NCBI GenBank assembly: GCA_034003325.1
Contig: JAVEYW010000014.1
Location: 1 to 64,000 of the forward strand
Source: Desulfobacterales bacterium
GTDB taxonomy: Bacteria; Desulfobacterota; Desulfobacteria; Desulfobacterales; JAFDDL01
Length of the DNA stretch: 64,000 nucleotides
Direction: 5' to 3'
Shown here: one piece after another, positions 52,442-60,715 of the stretch
Layout of the letters: every line of letters begins with the position of its first letter
Position numbering within the stretch: position 1 is the stretch's first letter
Program-made: the position numbers and the translations under genes
The notes under the pieces: model-generated
Database searches by the model: none
What the model was told of the DNA's origin: nothing
Seen by the model: only the letters and a program-made list of their open reading frames with translations

Positions 52442-52853
52442 CTATTTATGGCAATGGCCGAAATAAAGCGTTTCAAATGACTTCAGATAACCGCGCAAGG
52501 TTTTCACCTGGCCCGTGTCCGTGGATTGTTTGTATTTCATTGCCGAGATCAGGATCTTGTGCAGCAGGGTCAATTTTTCGACATATTTATCAGTATCCGG
52601 TTTTATCCGCTGGGCCATAAAATACTGATAAACAGCCTCCTGTATCTTGTTGGCGTGCCTTTCCTTGTTCACCACCCAACGCACCAGCTGATTGGAGTTG
52701 ACCGGTTTCTGACCGCATTAGTAGTACCCTGTAAGCCTCCCTTTCGTCCCATTTTGGGCACCGGGCGCCGGAATCCATTGAAAACCTGTAATACGCGATT
52801 GCATTGCCAAAAGCGTCAGCGCATATGCCTACCTTGAGAATTTGATCAATCAA
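52442..52853 (-). pseudogene. Frameshifted unknown gene
   Basis: Two overlapping minus-strand frames appear to be halves of one gene: an upstream part (52590-52853, ILKVGICADAFGNAIAYYRF) and a downstream part (52442 to about 52710, PVNSNQLVRWVVNKERHANK, ending in YFGHCHK). The downstream frame reads sensibly upstream of its first ATG to a stop near 52718, where the upper frame is still open, suggesting a frameshift around there. No family is recognised. Alternatively the two are unrelated random frames. Confidence 0.35.
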
Positions 52854-53002
52854 ATCCTGGCGGCAACTGAACCGTGCTGTTTTTTAAGGAAAATCGGCAA
52901 AAAAGAAGTGGCCCTGACCAGCGTTGGCGCGTAATAGGCCAATCTCCATCGTTGTATCTAAAAGATAGATCGCTTTGTTTTGGAAAACGCTATGTTTGAT
53001 GC

Positions 53003-53060
53003 GGATTCGAGCGTCAAATCCGCAAAACGGCAAAACGCCGCCGGTTTGACCCTCGAATCC
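53003..53060. repeat. Long imperfect inverted repeat
   Basis: GGATTCGAGCGTCAAA (53003-53018) and TTTGACCCTCGAATCC (53045-53060) pair over 15 of 16 positions, and the loop contains a further small stem (CGGCAAAACGCCG). It lies in a gene-free stretch and could be a cruciform or the end of a lost element. Confidence 0.55.
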
Positions 53061-53112
53061 GGCAAATTTTATCACCAAAAGTAGCTATCCAGGCCCATTA
53101 CCATTTCAATAA

Positions 53113-53307
53113 TCAGACATGGCCGCCGAGCCATCCTGGAGGGCTTTTCCTCTTCCAGGCATTCGGCGCATTTGGATAGAAATCCGGTGATGCCACTTTT
53201 ATATGTTCAAGGGCTGACTGTCGTGATCTCATTCCCTCCAGGACACGATCACGGCATTCTCCTTCACAAACACCCGTGATGTCTCTGCTTGGTATTTTTT
53301 CGGACAT
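53113..53307 (-). CDS. Small hypothetical protein
   Basis: A 64-residue frame preceded by AAAGAAAGGAGGTCTGTC, a strong ribosome binding site. It begins MSEKIPSRDITGVCEGECRD, with two Cys four residues apart, and has a Pro-rich end (KSPPGWLGGHV). No family is recognised. The good translation signal argues for a real gene; its surroundings are decayed. Confidence 0.5.
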   Translation of the reverse strand: MSEKIPSRDITGVCEGECRDRVLEGMRSRQSALEHIKVASPDFYPNAPNAWKRKSPPGWLGGHV

Positions 53308-53909
53308 GACAGACCTCCTTTCTTTGGTTGTAACCTTCCGGCGGTAATGGTTCCGCCGTTATCATACTTTCAATATAATGCCTGTCATCATTATCGTAAA
53401 TACGGGATTTACCGTAATCCAAAACAACCGGCCCCGCATGGATCAAAAATTTCGGGCATTATGTGTCAAACCATTTTGTTTATTTCTCCCGGCATTGCGG
53501 AAGCCTGTCTGCGCCTTTTATCTAACGGTGTACGATGCCTTCGGCATCTTGTTCTCACGATGTTGGCGTATACACCCTTATCACACACAAAATCCATGAT
53601 TGCCTTTATTCAAAAATGGAGAGGAAAATACTAAAATTAACGGTGACTACTCAGGAATACAGAATTCAGGAGCCAGAATTCAGAATAATGCACTAACCGC
53701 CTGAATCTTCATTCAACTATATTAATCCGGCTGCTTTCAGCGGTTTTTCCCGAACGGCAGAAATTTTCCGGTTATTTTCAATCTCAAGCAGGAGAGTGGG
53801 ATTCAAACGGTCAGGTTCTCTGGATATGGGGTCGTTATCAACAGGTCACCGGCCGACCTGTTGGGCAGGAGATGCTGACAGCTCTGATCAAGGGCGCATA
53901 CCGGCCTCT
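53308..53909. other. Gene-poor stretch
   Basis: GATGCCTTCGGCATC (53534-53548) forms a small hairpin followed by TTGTT. Other frames lack ribosome binding sites. The last 60 bases may still belong to the glycosidase-like remnant behind it. Confidence 0.35.
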
Positions 53910-54454
53910 CCCTACCGACGAATGGATGCCGGCGCCATCGGTTCCATGGTGGCGGATTATCCGTTACGGCTGATGCCCATCGGAGATCCGATGGTAGCCG
54001 GCACCCTGGCCCTTGGTGATCCCCGATTTAAGGCGCTGATTGATACCGTCGCCGAACTTGCCTCCCCCACCGGTCAATGGAATGGCCGGAGGCGATTCAT
54101 CCCCTCACCGGCGGCGGTTGCATGGGGGACGGTCAGCATGGATGGGCCGCGGCGGAGTGGGTGATGATGATTCGGAATTTGTTCGTAAGAGAAGAGGCCG
54201 ACCAGGTGATCCTGGGGGCCGGCGTCTTCCCGGAGTGGCTGAAAAAAGGGGAGTCCATTGAATTCGGTCCAACCCCCGTGCCCGGCGGGGCACTGACAGT
54301 CGCTTTCACCTCTGTACCGGAGGGCCTGGCGGTAAATCTCAAGACACAAATCAACCCCCAGGCTGTGAACGTAACGGTGGCGGTACCGAACTTTGAGCAA
54401 CGGGAATTGGCGCAATTCAACCGACCTGTCCTGTTGGCACCCACCCCCGGCTGA
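53910..54454 (+). pseudogene. Glycosidase-like protein, C-terminal remnant with frameshift
   Basis: The first part (RRMDAGAIGSMVADYPLRL, then MPIGDPMVAGTL) reads in one frame up to SPTGQW near 54080. The second part (PEAIHPLTGGGCMGDG and QHGWAAAEWVMMIRNLFVREEA, to a stop at 54454) reads in another frame. The change coincides with a tandem AATGG-AATGG at 54076-54085; removing one copy restores TGQWPEAIHP. The text resembles the C-terminus of large GH15-like or related glucan hydrolases. The N-terminus is missing. Non-functional. Confidence 0.65.
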
Positions 54455-54549
54455 GGTGAGTGCGGCACCCCCGGGACTCACAATAACCCGATTGCCGAAC
54501 CGCTGATGCCACTGGGATGTGCTCGGACAATAAAAAGGAGGTTATACCC

Positions 54550-55284
54550 ATGACAAATAACGATCATAAAATCGCACTGGTAACCGGTGCCAATAAAGGA
54601 ATTGGCTTTGAAATTGCCCGGAAACTCGCCCAACAGGGGATAGAGGTGCTGATGGGGGTTAGAGACCCATCAAAAGGCGCATCGGCAAAACAAAAACTGG
54701 CGGCCGAAAATCTACCGGCGAAGATGATCGAGATCGATGTCACCAATCCCATGGCCATTCAAGCCGCCATGGGGAAAATAAAGGATACCTACCGGCGGCT
54801 GGACATTTTGGTCAACAATGCAGGAATTCTGATCGATTCCGAAACCAGCATTCTCAATCTTGACAAAACCATATTTCTAAACACCCTTGAAACCAATACT
54901 TTCGGCCCACTGTTGCTGAGCCAGGCCGCCATTCCCATCATGAAGGCCGGCGCTTACGGTCGAATCGTCAATGTGGCCAGCACCTTGGGGTCTCTTAATG
55001 ACATGGCCAATCCGGACAGCTCATACCAATCGGTCACGGCCGGTGCCTACCGATTGTCCAAGACCATTCTCAACGGCATTACCATCCTGCTGGCCAATGA
55101 ACTGCGCGGCACCAACATTCTTGTCAACTCCGCCTGCCCCGGATGGGTAAGAACGGATCTCGGCGGCAGAGAGGCCCCGCTGTCACCGGCGGAAGGCGCG
55201 GATACCCCGGTATGGCTGGCCACCCTCCCCGATGACGGGCCCACAGGGGGCTTTTTCCGGGAGAGGCAACCCATCCCCTGGTAA
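54550..55284 (+). CDS. SDR-family oxidoreductase
   Basis: A 244-residue short-chain dehydrogenase using NAD(P). The cofactor loop is VTGANKGIGFEIARKL, NNAG is at LDILVNNAGIL, and the catalytic residues follow as Ser in NVASTLGSL and Y-x3-K in YRLSKTI. The C-terminal part (CPGWVRTDLGG) is that of carbonyl-reductase-like SDRs. The start at 54550 follows AAAAAGGAGGTTATACCC; an upstream ATG is in frame but skips this site. It is intact and lies between two remnants. Substrate unknown. Confidence 0.92.
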   Translation: MTNNDHKIALVTGANKGIGFEIARKLAQQGIEVLMGVRDPSKGASAKQKLAAENLPAKMIEIDVTNPMAIQAAMGKIKDTYRRLDILVNNAGILIDSETSILNLDKTIFLNTLETNTFGPLLLSQAAIPIMKAGAYGRIVNVASTLGSLNDMANPDSSYQSVTAGAYRLSKTILNGITILLANELRGTNILVNSACPGWVRTDLGGREAPLSPAEGADTPVWLATLPDDGPTGGFFRERQPIPW

Positions 55285-55319
55285 ACGGGGAACGTTGATG
55301 CAGGCTATTATGGATCATT

Positions 55320-55942
55320 TGCATCGCCTCAAACGGGCCTGGATACAGTGGTTGCGATCTTTCAAAATGAGCACCTCTCCGGCATGCTCGGCATATCGCC
55401 ATGCAATAATGCCGGAAAAGGCCCCGGAATCGTTCTGCTTCAAATGGACGGCCTTTCATGCCCCCGGTTGGAGTATGTGGGAGAGGCGGCTTCAGATTCA
55501 GGAAATCCTCGTGAAAGACTGGATCATAACACCGCACAGAAACAGCCTCCCGTTGATCCAGTGCGGCGACTTCAAAGCCGGCCCCCAGTCGTTTGTGTAT
55601 AAAAAACTATCCCAATATTTTTTCGAGGTACCATTGGCCGCATTGCCGTCCCAACCCAAAGCCACTTTTCCATCACACCGTCCATTGCTCAGAATCGACC
55701 ATATTTTCATTTCACCCCATTTCCACCCCACATCGGTCCGCGTGCCGGAAGATAATGAAAAACCAATCGTTTCAGACCATCTGCCGGTTTATTGCGAATT
55801 GGCATTGCCCTCTCAAGGTCGCCCGGTGAAGGCAAAAGGGATTGATGCGGTTAAAAAATTGTGCGGCTTGCAAGCTCCCATTCAACCTGGGGGGATCCGG
55901 AAGTTCTGGCATGCGGCGCCTGGGACGGGCCGCCAAAATTGA
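55320..55942 (+). pseudogene. Fused remnants: phosphatase-like start and endonuclease/exonuclease/phosphatase end
   Basis: Two frames carry leftovers of different genes. Around 55410-55480 the frame with GKGPGIVLLQMDGLSCPRLE resembles the start of alkaline-phosphatase-superfamily proteins (PG.VLLQ.DGLS). From about 55485 another frame reads LQIQEILVKDWI, LIQCGDFKAGP, LRIDHIFISPHF and IVSDHLPVYCELAL, the C-terminal half of an endonuclease/exonuclease/phosphatase protein. The usual GDFN motif has Lys instead of the catalytic Asn. A deletion that joined two neighbouring genes explains this best. Confidence 0.6.
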
Positions 55943-56025
55943 TTCACGCGAATGAGGCCGTTTACGATGAAGAGACGGCAGGCTACACCGAGCGGAAATG
56001 CTATGAGGCGCGGCTGAAGAGTTGA
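55890..56025 (+). pseudogene. C-terminal fragment of an unrecognised protein
   Basis: A frame without a start reads PEVLACGAWDGPPKLIHAN, then YDEETAGYTERKCYEARLKS before a stop. The composition looks like real protein, but I cannot name a family. It lies directly behind the endonuclease-like remnant. Confidence 0.35.
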
Positions 56026-56053
56026 CGACAGTGCGCTGACTTGAGCGATCTTT

Positions 56054-56329
56054 TCAGTCATCGTTATCAATCAGATGATCCAGCAGAAGCGACTGAATTC
56101 GCATCCAGTCTTCACTATCGGCAACTACGGCTGTCTCTTTTTCCGAAAAGGCGTACTCGTTGCAGCATTGGTTGATTTCCGGATGGGTGCGCTTGAGTTC
56201 CTCCCATATGATGTCTGGCGCTTCGATTTCATCGCTCAGTGCAGCTATCGCATCCACTACGGCGATGCGGCCGTCCGGGGTAAATCGGACCTCACTATCC
56301 TCGAGCTCCAGCGTCACGAAGTTGTTCAT
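56054..56329 (-). CDS. Small acidic hypothetical protein
   Basis: A 91-residue protein with TAGGAGGATAGCGCTT before its ATG. It begins MNNFVTLELEDSEVRFTPDG, followed by an IAVVDAIAAL helix and an acidic middle, with adjacent Cys in NQCCNEYAF. The pattern suggests a small globular protein. No function is known to me. No partner is adjacent on the same strand. Confidence 0.6.
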   Translation of the reverse strand: MNNFVTLELEDSEVRFTPDGRIAVVDAIAALSDEIEAPDIIWEELKRTHPEINQCCNEYAFSEKETAVVADSEDWMRIQSLLLDHLIDNDD

Positions 56330-56641
56330 AAGCGCTATCCTCCTAGAGATGATGATTTCGGTTTCAGAGCAGCCTGCTTAAATCATGCCCCTCTCTCTTG
56401 AGGATATCCGTTCGGCGTCAAATGTATATGGGGTCCATGCTGTATTCGCGGTCTCGTATTCAGGAAAGTCGAGTGACTCCTGGAAAAGGGAAATACAAAT
56501 ACGTTAAAGACCCCATAGCCACACCGTTGATATTGCTTTACGTTGATGTTAAAGACTGCGGCGCTTTTGAAGTCTTAGGGATTTGAAGGCCACCCGACGG
56601 ATGGCCGAATAACCACCTGTTAAACCCCTAAGGAGGCTTCC
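56330..56641. other. Intergenic stretch without a convincing gene
   Basis: GGCCA and TGGCC at 56583-56604 form a short hairpin. A 62-residue frame at 56398 lacks a ribosome binding site. It probably holds the promoter of the following small-gene group. Confidence 0.35.
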
Positions 56642-56890
56642 ATGATCGATAAGGAAACACTATGTCAAAAAATAAGAGAGATCTATCCGGATATTGGTGA
56701 ATGCGGAATTGATGTCAAGGTTGCGTTTGATCAGACCAACCAGCGCTGGACGGTAGCGTTAAAAAAAGGGGGGCATCAGTTGAAAACTTTCCTGGAAGAA
56801 AATGACGCGGAGCTATGCCTGGCGGGCAAGCAATGCGTCAGTTTAGGAATCGAAATCAGTCAGTTAAAATATAATATCGAACGGATGTAG
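56642..56890 (+). CDS. Small hypothetical protein
   Basis: An 82-residue protein with CTAAGGAGGCTTCC before the ATG. It starts MIDKETLCQKIREIYPDIGE and contains a predicted beta segment (VKVAFDQTNQRWTVALKKG), with two further Cys near the end (AELCLAGKQCVSLG). The family is unknown to me. It starts a group of three close small genes on the plus strand. Confidence 0.65.
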   Translation: MIDKETLCQKIREIYPDIGECGIDVKVAFDQTNQRWTVALKKGGHQLKTFLEENDAELCLAGKQCVSLGIEISQLKYNIERM

Positions 56891-56921
56891 GTTATTTTCG
56901 ATTGTAAACAGGGAGGTAAAC

Positions 56922-57197
56922 ATGGCACCGAAAGCTCCGTGCAACGGCGAATGGGATGAGGAAATTCAAACGTGCCTCCTGAGATATGAAAAACTCAAAG
57001 CGGTGGCGATCAAGTTGGAAGGGCAAAAGAGAACAAGCATAGAGCGGGAACTCGAACAACTCCGCAAAAAAAGAGTGGCGCTGTGGGAAAAATATAAACA
57101 ATCTCGACAGTCAAATACTGCCGGAAAGGACACGAAGAAGCCCCTTTTGGAGATGCAGGAAGCGCTGGACAAATCGTTTTCCAGGTTTAACGAATAG
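56922..57197 (+). CDS. Small helical hypothetical protein
   Basis: A 91-residue basic, helical protein with AGGGAGGTAAAC before the ATG. Residues about 25-60 have coiled-coil character (KLEGQKRTSIERELEQLRKK). It lies 31 bases behind the previous small gene and 12 bases before the next, so the three are probably one operon. No function is known. Confidence 0.6.
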   Translation: MAPKAPCNGEWDEEIQTCLLRYEKLKAVAIKLEGQKRTSIERELEQLRKKRVALWEKYKQSRQSNTAGKDTKKPLLEMQEALDKSFSRFNE

Positions 57198-57209
57198 ATA
57201 GGAGAAGAT

Positions 57210-57516
57210 ATGATGACGAAAACAATGGGTATCTTAAGTTTCCTGATCATTTGGATCGGTGTGACTTCCGCTGGGTATGCAGATATCCAGAGTTCAATTG
57301 ATATTATTACAAAAATGAAAGCGGCCAACGAGACAGCTCTTGAAATGGCGCAAAAAATAGAAATAGAGATTCAGGCCAATGGCAAAACCGTCAGCAAACT
57401 GCTGGCTGGTAAAGCCCAGAAAATAAAAACGCCTGCAAACAGGCGCCATCGTGCAGGATGGCAAGACCGAAGAAAGGGACCTGATAGTCGTTTCCGTCTG
57501 TCGGCGGCAGTTGTAA
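57210..57516 (+). pseudogene. Small secreted protein with a 1-base frameshift
   Basis: Starts MMTKTMGILSFLIIWIGVTS, a signal peptide ending near AGYA, and continues as a helical region (IIIKMK-like and ALEMAQKIEIEIQANGK). At the run AAAAA (57425-57429) the frame changes: with one A fewer it would read on as LQTGAIVQDGKTEERDLI and VVSVCRRQL to a stop at 57514-57516, inside a strong palindrome. As written, the frame runs on to 57632 with an unnatural tail. It may be a real frameshift or a homopolymer sequencing error. Confidence 0.55.
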
Positions 57517-57534
57517 AGAAATTCTTTACAACTG
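57508..57534 (+). terminator. Perfect 13-bp inverted repeat with T-run
   Basis: CAGTTGTAAAGAA (57508-57520), one A, and TTCTTTACAACTG (57522-57534) are perfect complements, followed by ATTTTTC. It overlaps the restored stop codon of the small secreted protein, so it is probably the terminator of the three-gene group. Confidence 0.7.
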
Positions 57535-57628
57535 ATTTTTCATCTAACTCATTTTCTTTCAGTATGTTAGCTATAGCTGACCAGCATTTTATTTGGAGGT
57601 GTCAAAAAGTTTGGCCAGTTGGTTCTGG

Positions 57629-57835
57629 CTAATCCAGACCATTGCCTTCCTTTGCGTAGAGAGATACGGAGGCTTTGCCGTCCACGGTGTTACTGATGAG
57701 CATCGATTTATCTACAAAGCTTCTGAAAATGCTATTGAAATAGCACAGCTCCGATACCACTATTAACTCTTCCCATTCAGCTGCGGTTTTAACAGGCCGT
57801 GCTTCCGGCGGAGATTCGACTTTACATCTCGGCAA
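57629..57835 (-). CDS. Small frame behind the XRE regulator, doubtful
   Basis: A 68-residue minus-strand frame with a TTG start that overlaps the end of the regulator gene. It includes KTAAEWEELIVVSELCYFNS and ISNTVDGKASVSLY, which look protein-like. No ribosome binding site or family is evident. It may be a small coupled protein or chance. Confidence 0.3.
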   Translation of the reverse strand: MPRCKVESPPEARPVKTAAEWEELIVVSELCYFNSIFRSFVDKSMLISNTVDGKASVSLYAKEGNGLD

Positions 57836-58940
57836 TCAGCGTGCCGGTTTGAGCGGCATCATAACCGGGCAGAGAGGAGAGTTCCCGGTGAAAGCTTCGG
57901 GATTGCAGAATATCGAGAAGAACGCTCACCGCTGGGTGTGAGACGACGTCACTCGGAATAACCAGATCGCACCCGACCGATTCAATCGTTACAAAATCAA
58001 GCCCGCATGCGTCTGCCACGGCCCGAAGGCCGAGCGCTGCATCCGCTTTCCGGTAGAGGACCCGATAAGCCCCCTCTGCATGGCTTTTGACCTCATCGTC
58101 GTAGCCGGTAACAGCGCTTGTAGGAATGCCCGCCCGGGAAAGGTAATCATCCAGGAGAATTCGAAGGGCGGCGCCGGGATCGCGATTCACGAGCCGGACG
58201 CCTTTTCCGGATAAGTCGCTTACACTGCGAATGCCCAAGGGGTTTCCCGGCGCGACCATCAAGCCCTCTTCGACTCTGGAAAACCCGATCATCACGCCTT
58301 TGGCGCCCTTCAGCCATTTTTTCGCAAAACTCACATTGGACTGATGGGTATCCTTATTGTGCACATGGGATCCGGCCAGATGCGCGTTGCCGGCGGCAAG
58401 CCCCTCAAGGGCGCACTGACTGGAAGCAAACCGGCATTGAACTCTCGTCCCCGGCGCCTTCCGGGCAACGTGCGCGCTTAAAATGGTGAGCGCCGGATCG
58501 CAGCCGAGGAGGAGGGCTGTTGTCTCCAGCATTTTGCTGCCGGACAGGACTTGAACCCGGCGCGTTTCCGTTTTGAAAATGCCGTCGGCGGCCTGAAACC
58601 CGTCGATCATCGCGTTTTTCCCATCCAGCGGGTACCCCACCAGGCGATCCCGGACCCGCGCCAGCGCAACCCGGGAACTCCCGCCGGTCGGCGGATCAAG
58701 CATTGTCAGCGGCTGATCCTCTCCCGCCTCGTTCACCTCAAAGATGCCCTCGACCTTGCATCCCAACAGTCTTGCCAGTTCCAGGGCAATGGCCGTATTG
58801 GGCACATATCGGCCCGATTCGATGTCATAAATCGCCTGCCGTTTGATTCCCACCCGCTCAGCCAGGTAATGCTGCGTCCAGCCCCTGGCTTGGCGCATAG
58901 TTTTCAAGTGGCAGATGAGAGGGGGTTGCTCTGATGTCAT
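57822..58940 (-). CDS. XRE-type HTH regulator with periplasmic-binding-like domain
   Basis: A 372-residue one-component regulator. Residues about 8-70 are an XRE HTH (MRQARGWTQHYLAERVGIKR and QAIYDIESGRYVPN). The rest (about 90-370) is a PBP-like domain similar to those of molybdate-related regulators and MoeA-linked proteins, with GSKMLETTALLLGCDPALTI, GSHVHNKDTHQSN, RLVNRDPGAALRILLDDYL and AVADACGLDFVTI. It is divergent from modABC with about 280 bases between them, so it probably senses molybdate, tungstate or molybdopterin and controls uptake. The pairing is known from related bacteria; the ligand is inference. Confidence 0.85.
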   Translation of the reverse strand: MTSEQPPLICHLKTMRQARGWTQHYLAERVGIKRQAIYDIESGRYVPNTAIALELARLLGCKVEGIFEVNEAGEDQPLTMLDPPTGGSSRVALARVRDRLVGYPLDGKNAMIDGFQAADGIFKTETRRVQVLSGSKMLETTALLLGCDPALTILSAHVARKAPGTRVQCRFASSQCALEGLAAGNAHLAGSHVHNKDTHQSNVSFAKKWLKGAKGVMIGFSRVEEGLMVAPGNPLGIRSVSDLSGKGVRLVNRDPGAALRILLDDYLSRAGIPTSAVTGYDDEVKSHAEGAYRVLYRKADAALGLRAVADACGLDFVTIESVGCDLVIPSDVVSHPAVSVLLDILQSRSFHRELSSLPGYDAAQTGTLIAEM

Positions 58941-59108
58941 TGGCGGTTCCTTTCGGCCGGCATCGGTGCGACAGGCAGTGCCCTAAAATGCGATGCGATG
59001 ACGGTTATGAAAAAAATATTGACGTGTCATACCGGGTAATGTAGCTTTTAACGTGTTTTTGACGTTTTTAGGATTGAATATTACGGGTTATTTTAAAAAA
59101 ACGCAACT

Positions 59109-59191
59109 GCTCATAGGTTATAGCTCATAGCTCATAGCTCATAGCTCATAGGTCATAGGTCATAGCATATAGCTTATAACTTACAGCTTAC
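59109..59191. repeat. Heptamer tandem repeat upstream of modA
   Basis: About twelve units of the heptamer GCTCATA and variants (GGTTATA, GGTCATA, GCATATA, GCTTATA) lie between the divergent regulator and modA. Four central units are identical. Copy number could change by slippage. Confidence 0.75.
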
Positions 59192-59222
59192 CGACCGGCC
59201 CGGTAACAATGGAGGCACTGAA

Positions 59223-60014
59223 ATGAACCGGAAAGAACTGAAGCCCGTTTTGTATCTCATCATGCTGTCTCTGATGATATTTTTTCTTTTACCGGAGGCG
59301 ATGGTTCATGCCGCGGCGTCCGAGTCCGTCATGGTATTTGCGGCAGCGTCTACCACCAACGCTGTTACGGAGATTGGCGAGCGGTTTAAAAGCGCAACGA
59401 AGATAGCGGTGGTCCCATCGTTTGCATCCTCTTCGGCGCTGGCAAAGCAGATCGAAAACGGGGCGCCCGCAGCGGTTTTCATTTCAGCCGACAACCAGTG
59501 GATGGATTATCTCCAAGAAAAAAAACTTATTGATCCCACGACCCGATCGGGATTGTTAAGCAATCGAATCGTGCTGGTGGCACCGGCCGATAGCCCCCTC
59601 AAGATGGATATGCTGCCGGGATTGAATCTGTCCGGAGCGCTCGGTGAGAATCGGTTGGCCATGGGAGATCCGGATCATGTGCCCGCCGGCATCTATGGAA
59701 AGAAAGCGCTGGAAACGCTGGGGGTTTGGGAAAGCGTCAAAGACCGGATTGCCCGGACAAACGATGTCCGTTCGGCGCTGGTGCTCGTTGAACGGGGGGA
59801 GTCGCCACTGGGGATCGTCTATGCCACGGATGCGGCGATTACCGCGAAGGTTCGAATTGCCGGAATATTTCCGGAAAACACGCATCCGCCCATCGTGTAT
59901 CCGGTAGCCCTGGTGGCCGGAAATAAGACGGCTGCGGCCGAAGCCTTTCTCGCATTTCTAAAGGGCCGGGAAGCCAGGGCCATATTTGAAAAATACGGGT
60001 TTTCGATGCGCTGA
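59223..60014 (+). CDS. modA: Molybdate-binding periplasmic protein
   Basis: A 263-residue ModA. The signal peptide (LYLIMLSLMIFFLLPEAMVHAAA) is followed by MVFAAASTTNAVTEIGERF, SFASSSALAKQIENGAPAAVFISAD, and AMGDPDHVPAGIYGKKALE, all typical of the oxyanion pocket; RTNDVRSALVLVERGESPLGIVYATDA completes the fold. CAATGGAGGCACTGAA gives a good ribosome binding site. The stop overlaps the modB start. It delivers molybdate (or tungstate) to ModBC. Confidence 0.95.
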   Translation: MNRKELKPVLYLIMLSLMIFFLLPEAMVHAAASESVMVFAAASTTNAVTEIGERFKSATKIAVVPSFASSSALAKQIENGAPAAVFISADNQWMDYLQEKKLIDPTTRSGLLSNRIVLVAPADSPLKMDMLPGLNLSGALGENRLAMGDPDHVPAGIYGKKALETLGVWESVKDRIARTNDVRSALVLVERGESPLGIVYATDAAITAKVRIAGIFPENTHPPIVYPVALVAGNKTAAAEAFLAFLKGREARAIFEKYGFSMR

Positions 60015-60712
60015 TGAGCCTCCTTTCCATGACGCCGCTTGAACTCAACGCCCTGAAACTCAGCCTGTGGATATCGGGGTGGGCGGTCCTCGCCAGCCTG
60101 CCGCCGGGGATTTTCATTGCCTGGATTCTCGCGCGCCGGGACTTTCCCGGAAAAACCCTTGTGGACGGTCTAGTTCACCTGCCCCTTGTACTGCCGCCGG
60201 TCGCGATCGGGTATTGGCTGCTGGTGTTAATGGGGCGGAAGGGAATGATCGGCGCCTTTCTGTACGACACCTTCGGCATCAGCATCGCCTTTAACTGGAA
60301 GGGGGCGGCGTTGGCGGCCGCCGTGATGGCCTTTCCCCTGATGGTGCGCGCCATCCAGCTTTCTATGGAAGGGGTGGATCGGGGCCTCGAACTTGCCGCC
60401 CGCACGCTCGGGGCAGGGCCGATCCGGGTCTTTTTCACCATCACGCTGCCGCTGATCACACCGGGAATCATCACCGGCGTGATTCTCGCCTTTGCCCGAA
60501 GCCTGGGGGAATTCGGCGCCACCATCACCTTCGTCTCCAATATTGAAGGCCAAACCCAGACGCTGCCCCTGGCCCTCTATACCCTCACCCAGGTTCCGGG
60601 GGGAGAGGCGGGCGCCTTTCGGTTATGCGTAATTGCCGTTGTCATTGCCCTGGCGGCGCTGGTCGCCTCCGAAACCCTGACCCGTCGGTTTAACGCCCGG
60701 ATGAGGGGGTGA
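60014..60712 (+). CDS. modB: Molybdate ABC transporter permease
   Basis: A 232-residue inner-membrane permease with about five to six helices. VLPPVAIGYWLLVLMG and the EAA loop ELAARTLGAGPIRVFFTITLPLI, with GVILAFARSLGEFGATI behind it, are family marks. The ATG overlaps the modA stop, and the stop lies 3 bases before modC, so modABC is one operon. Confidence 0.94.
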   Translation: MSLLSMTPLELNALKLSLWISGWAVLASLPPGIFIAWILARRDFPGKTLVDGLVHLPLVLPPVAIGYWLLVLMGRKGMIGAFLYDTFGISIAFNWKGAALAAAVMAFPLMVRAIQLSMEGVDRGLELAARTLGAGPIRVFFTITLPLITPGIITGVILAFARSLGEFGATITFVSNIEGQTQTLPLALYTLTQVPGGEAGAFRLCVIAVVIALAALVASETLTRRFNARMRG

Positions 60713-60715
60713 AGC

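Noticed and set aside
56398..56586. A 62-residue plus-strand frame
   Set aside because: No ribosome binding site and no protein-like pattern. Probably upstream sequence of the small-gene group.
59109..59191. CRISPR array
   Set aside because: The heptamer units are directly adjacent without spacers, so this is a simple tandem repeat.
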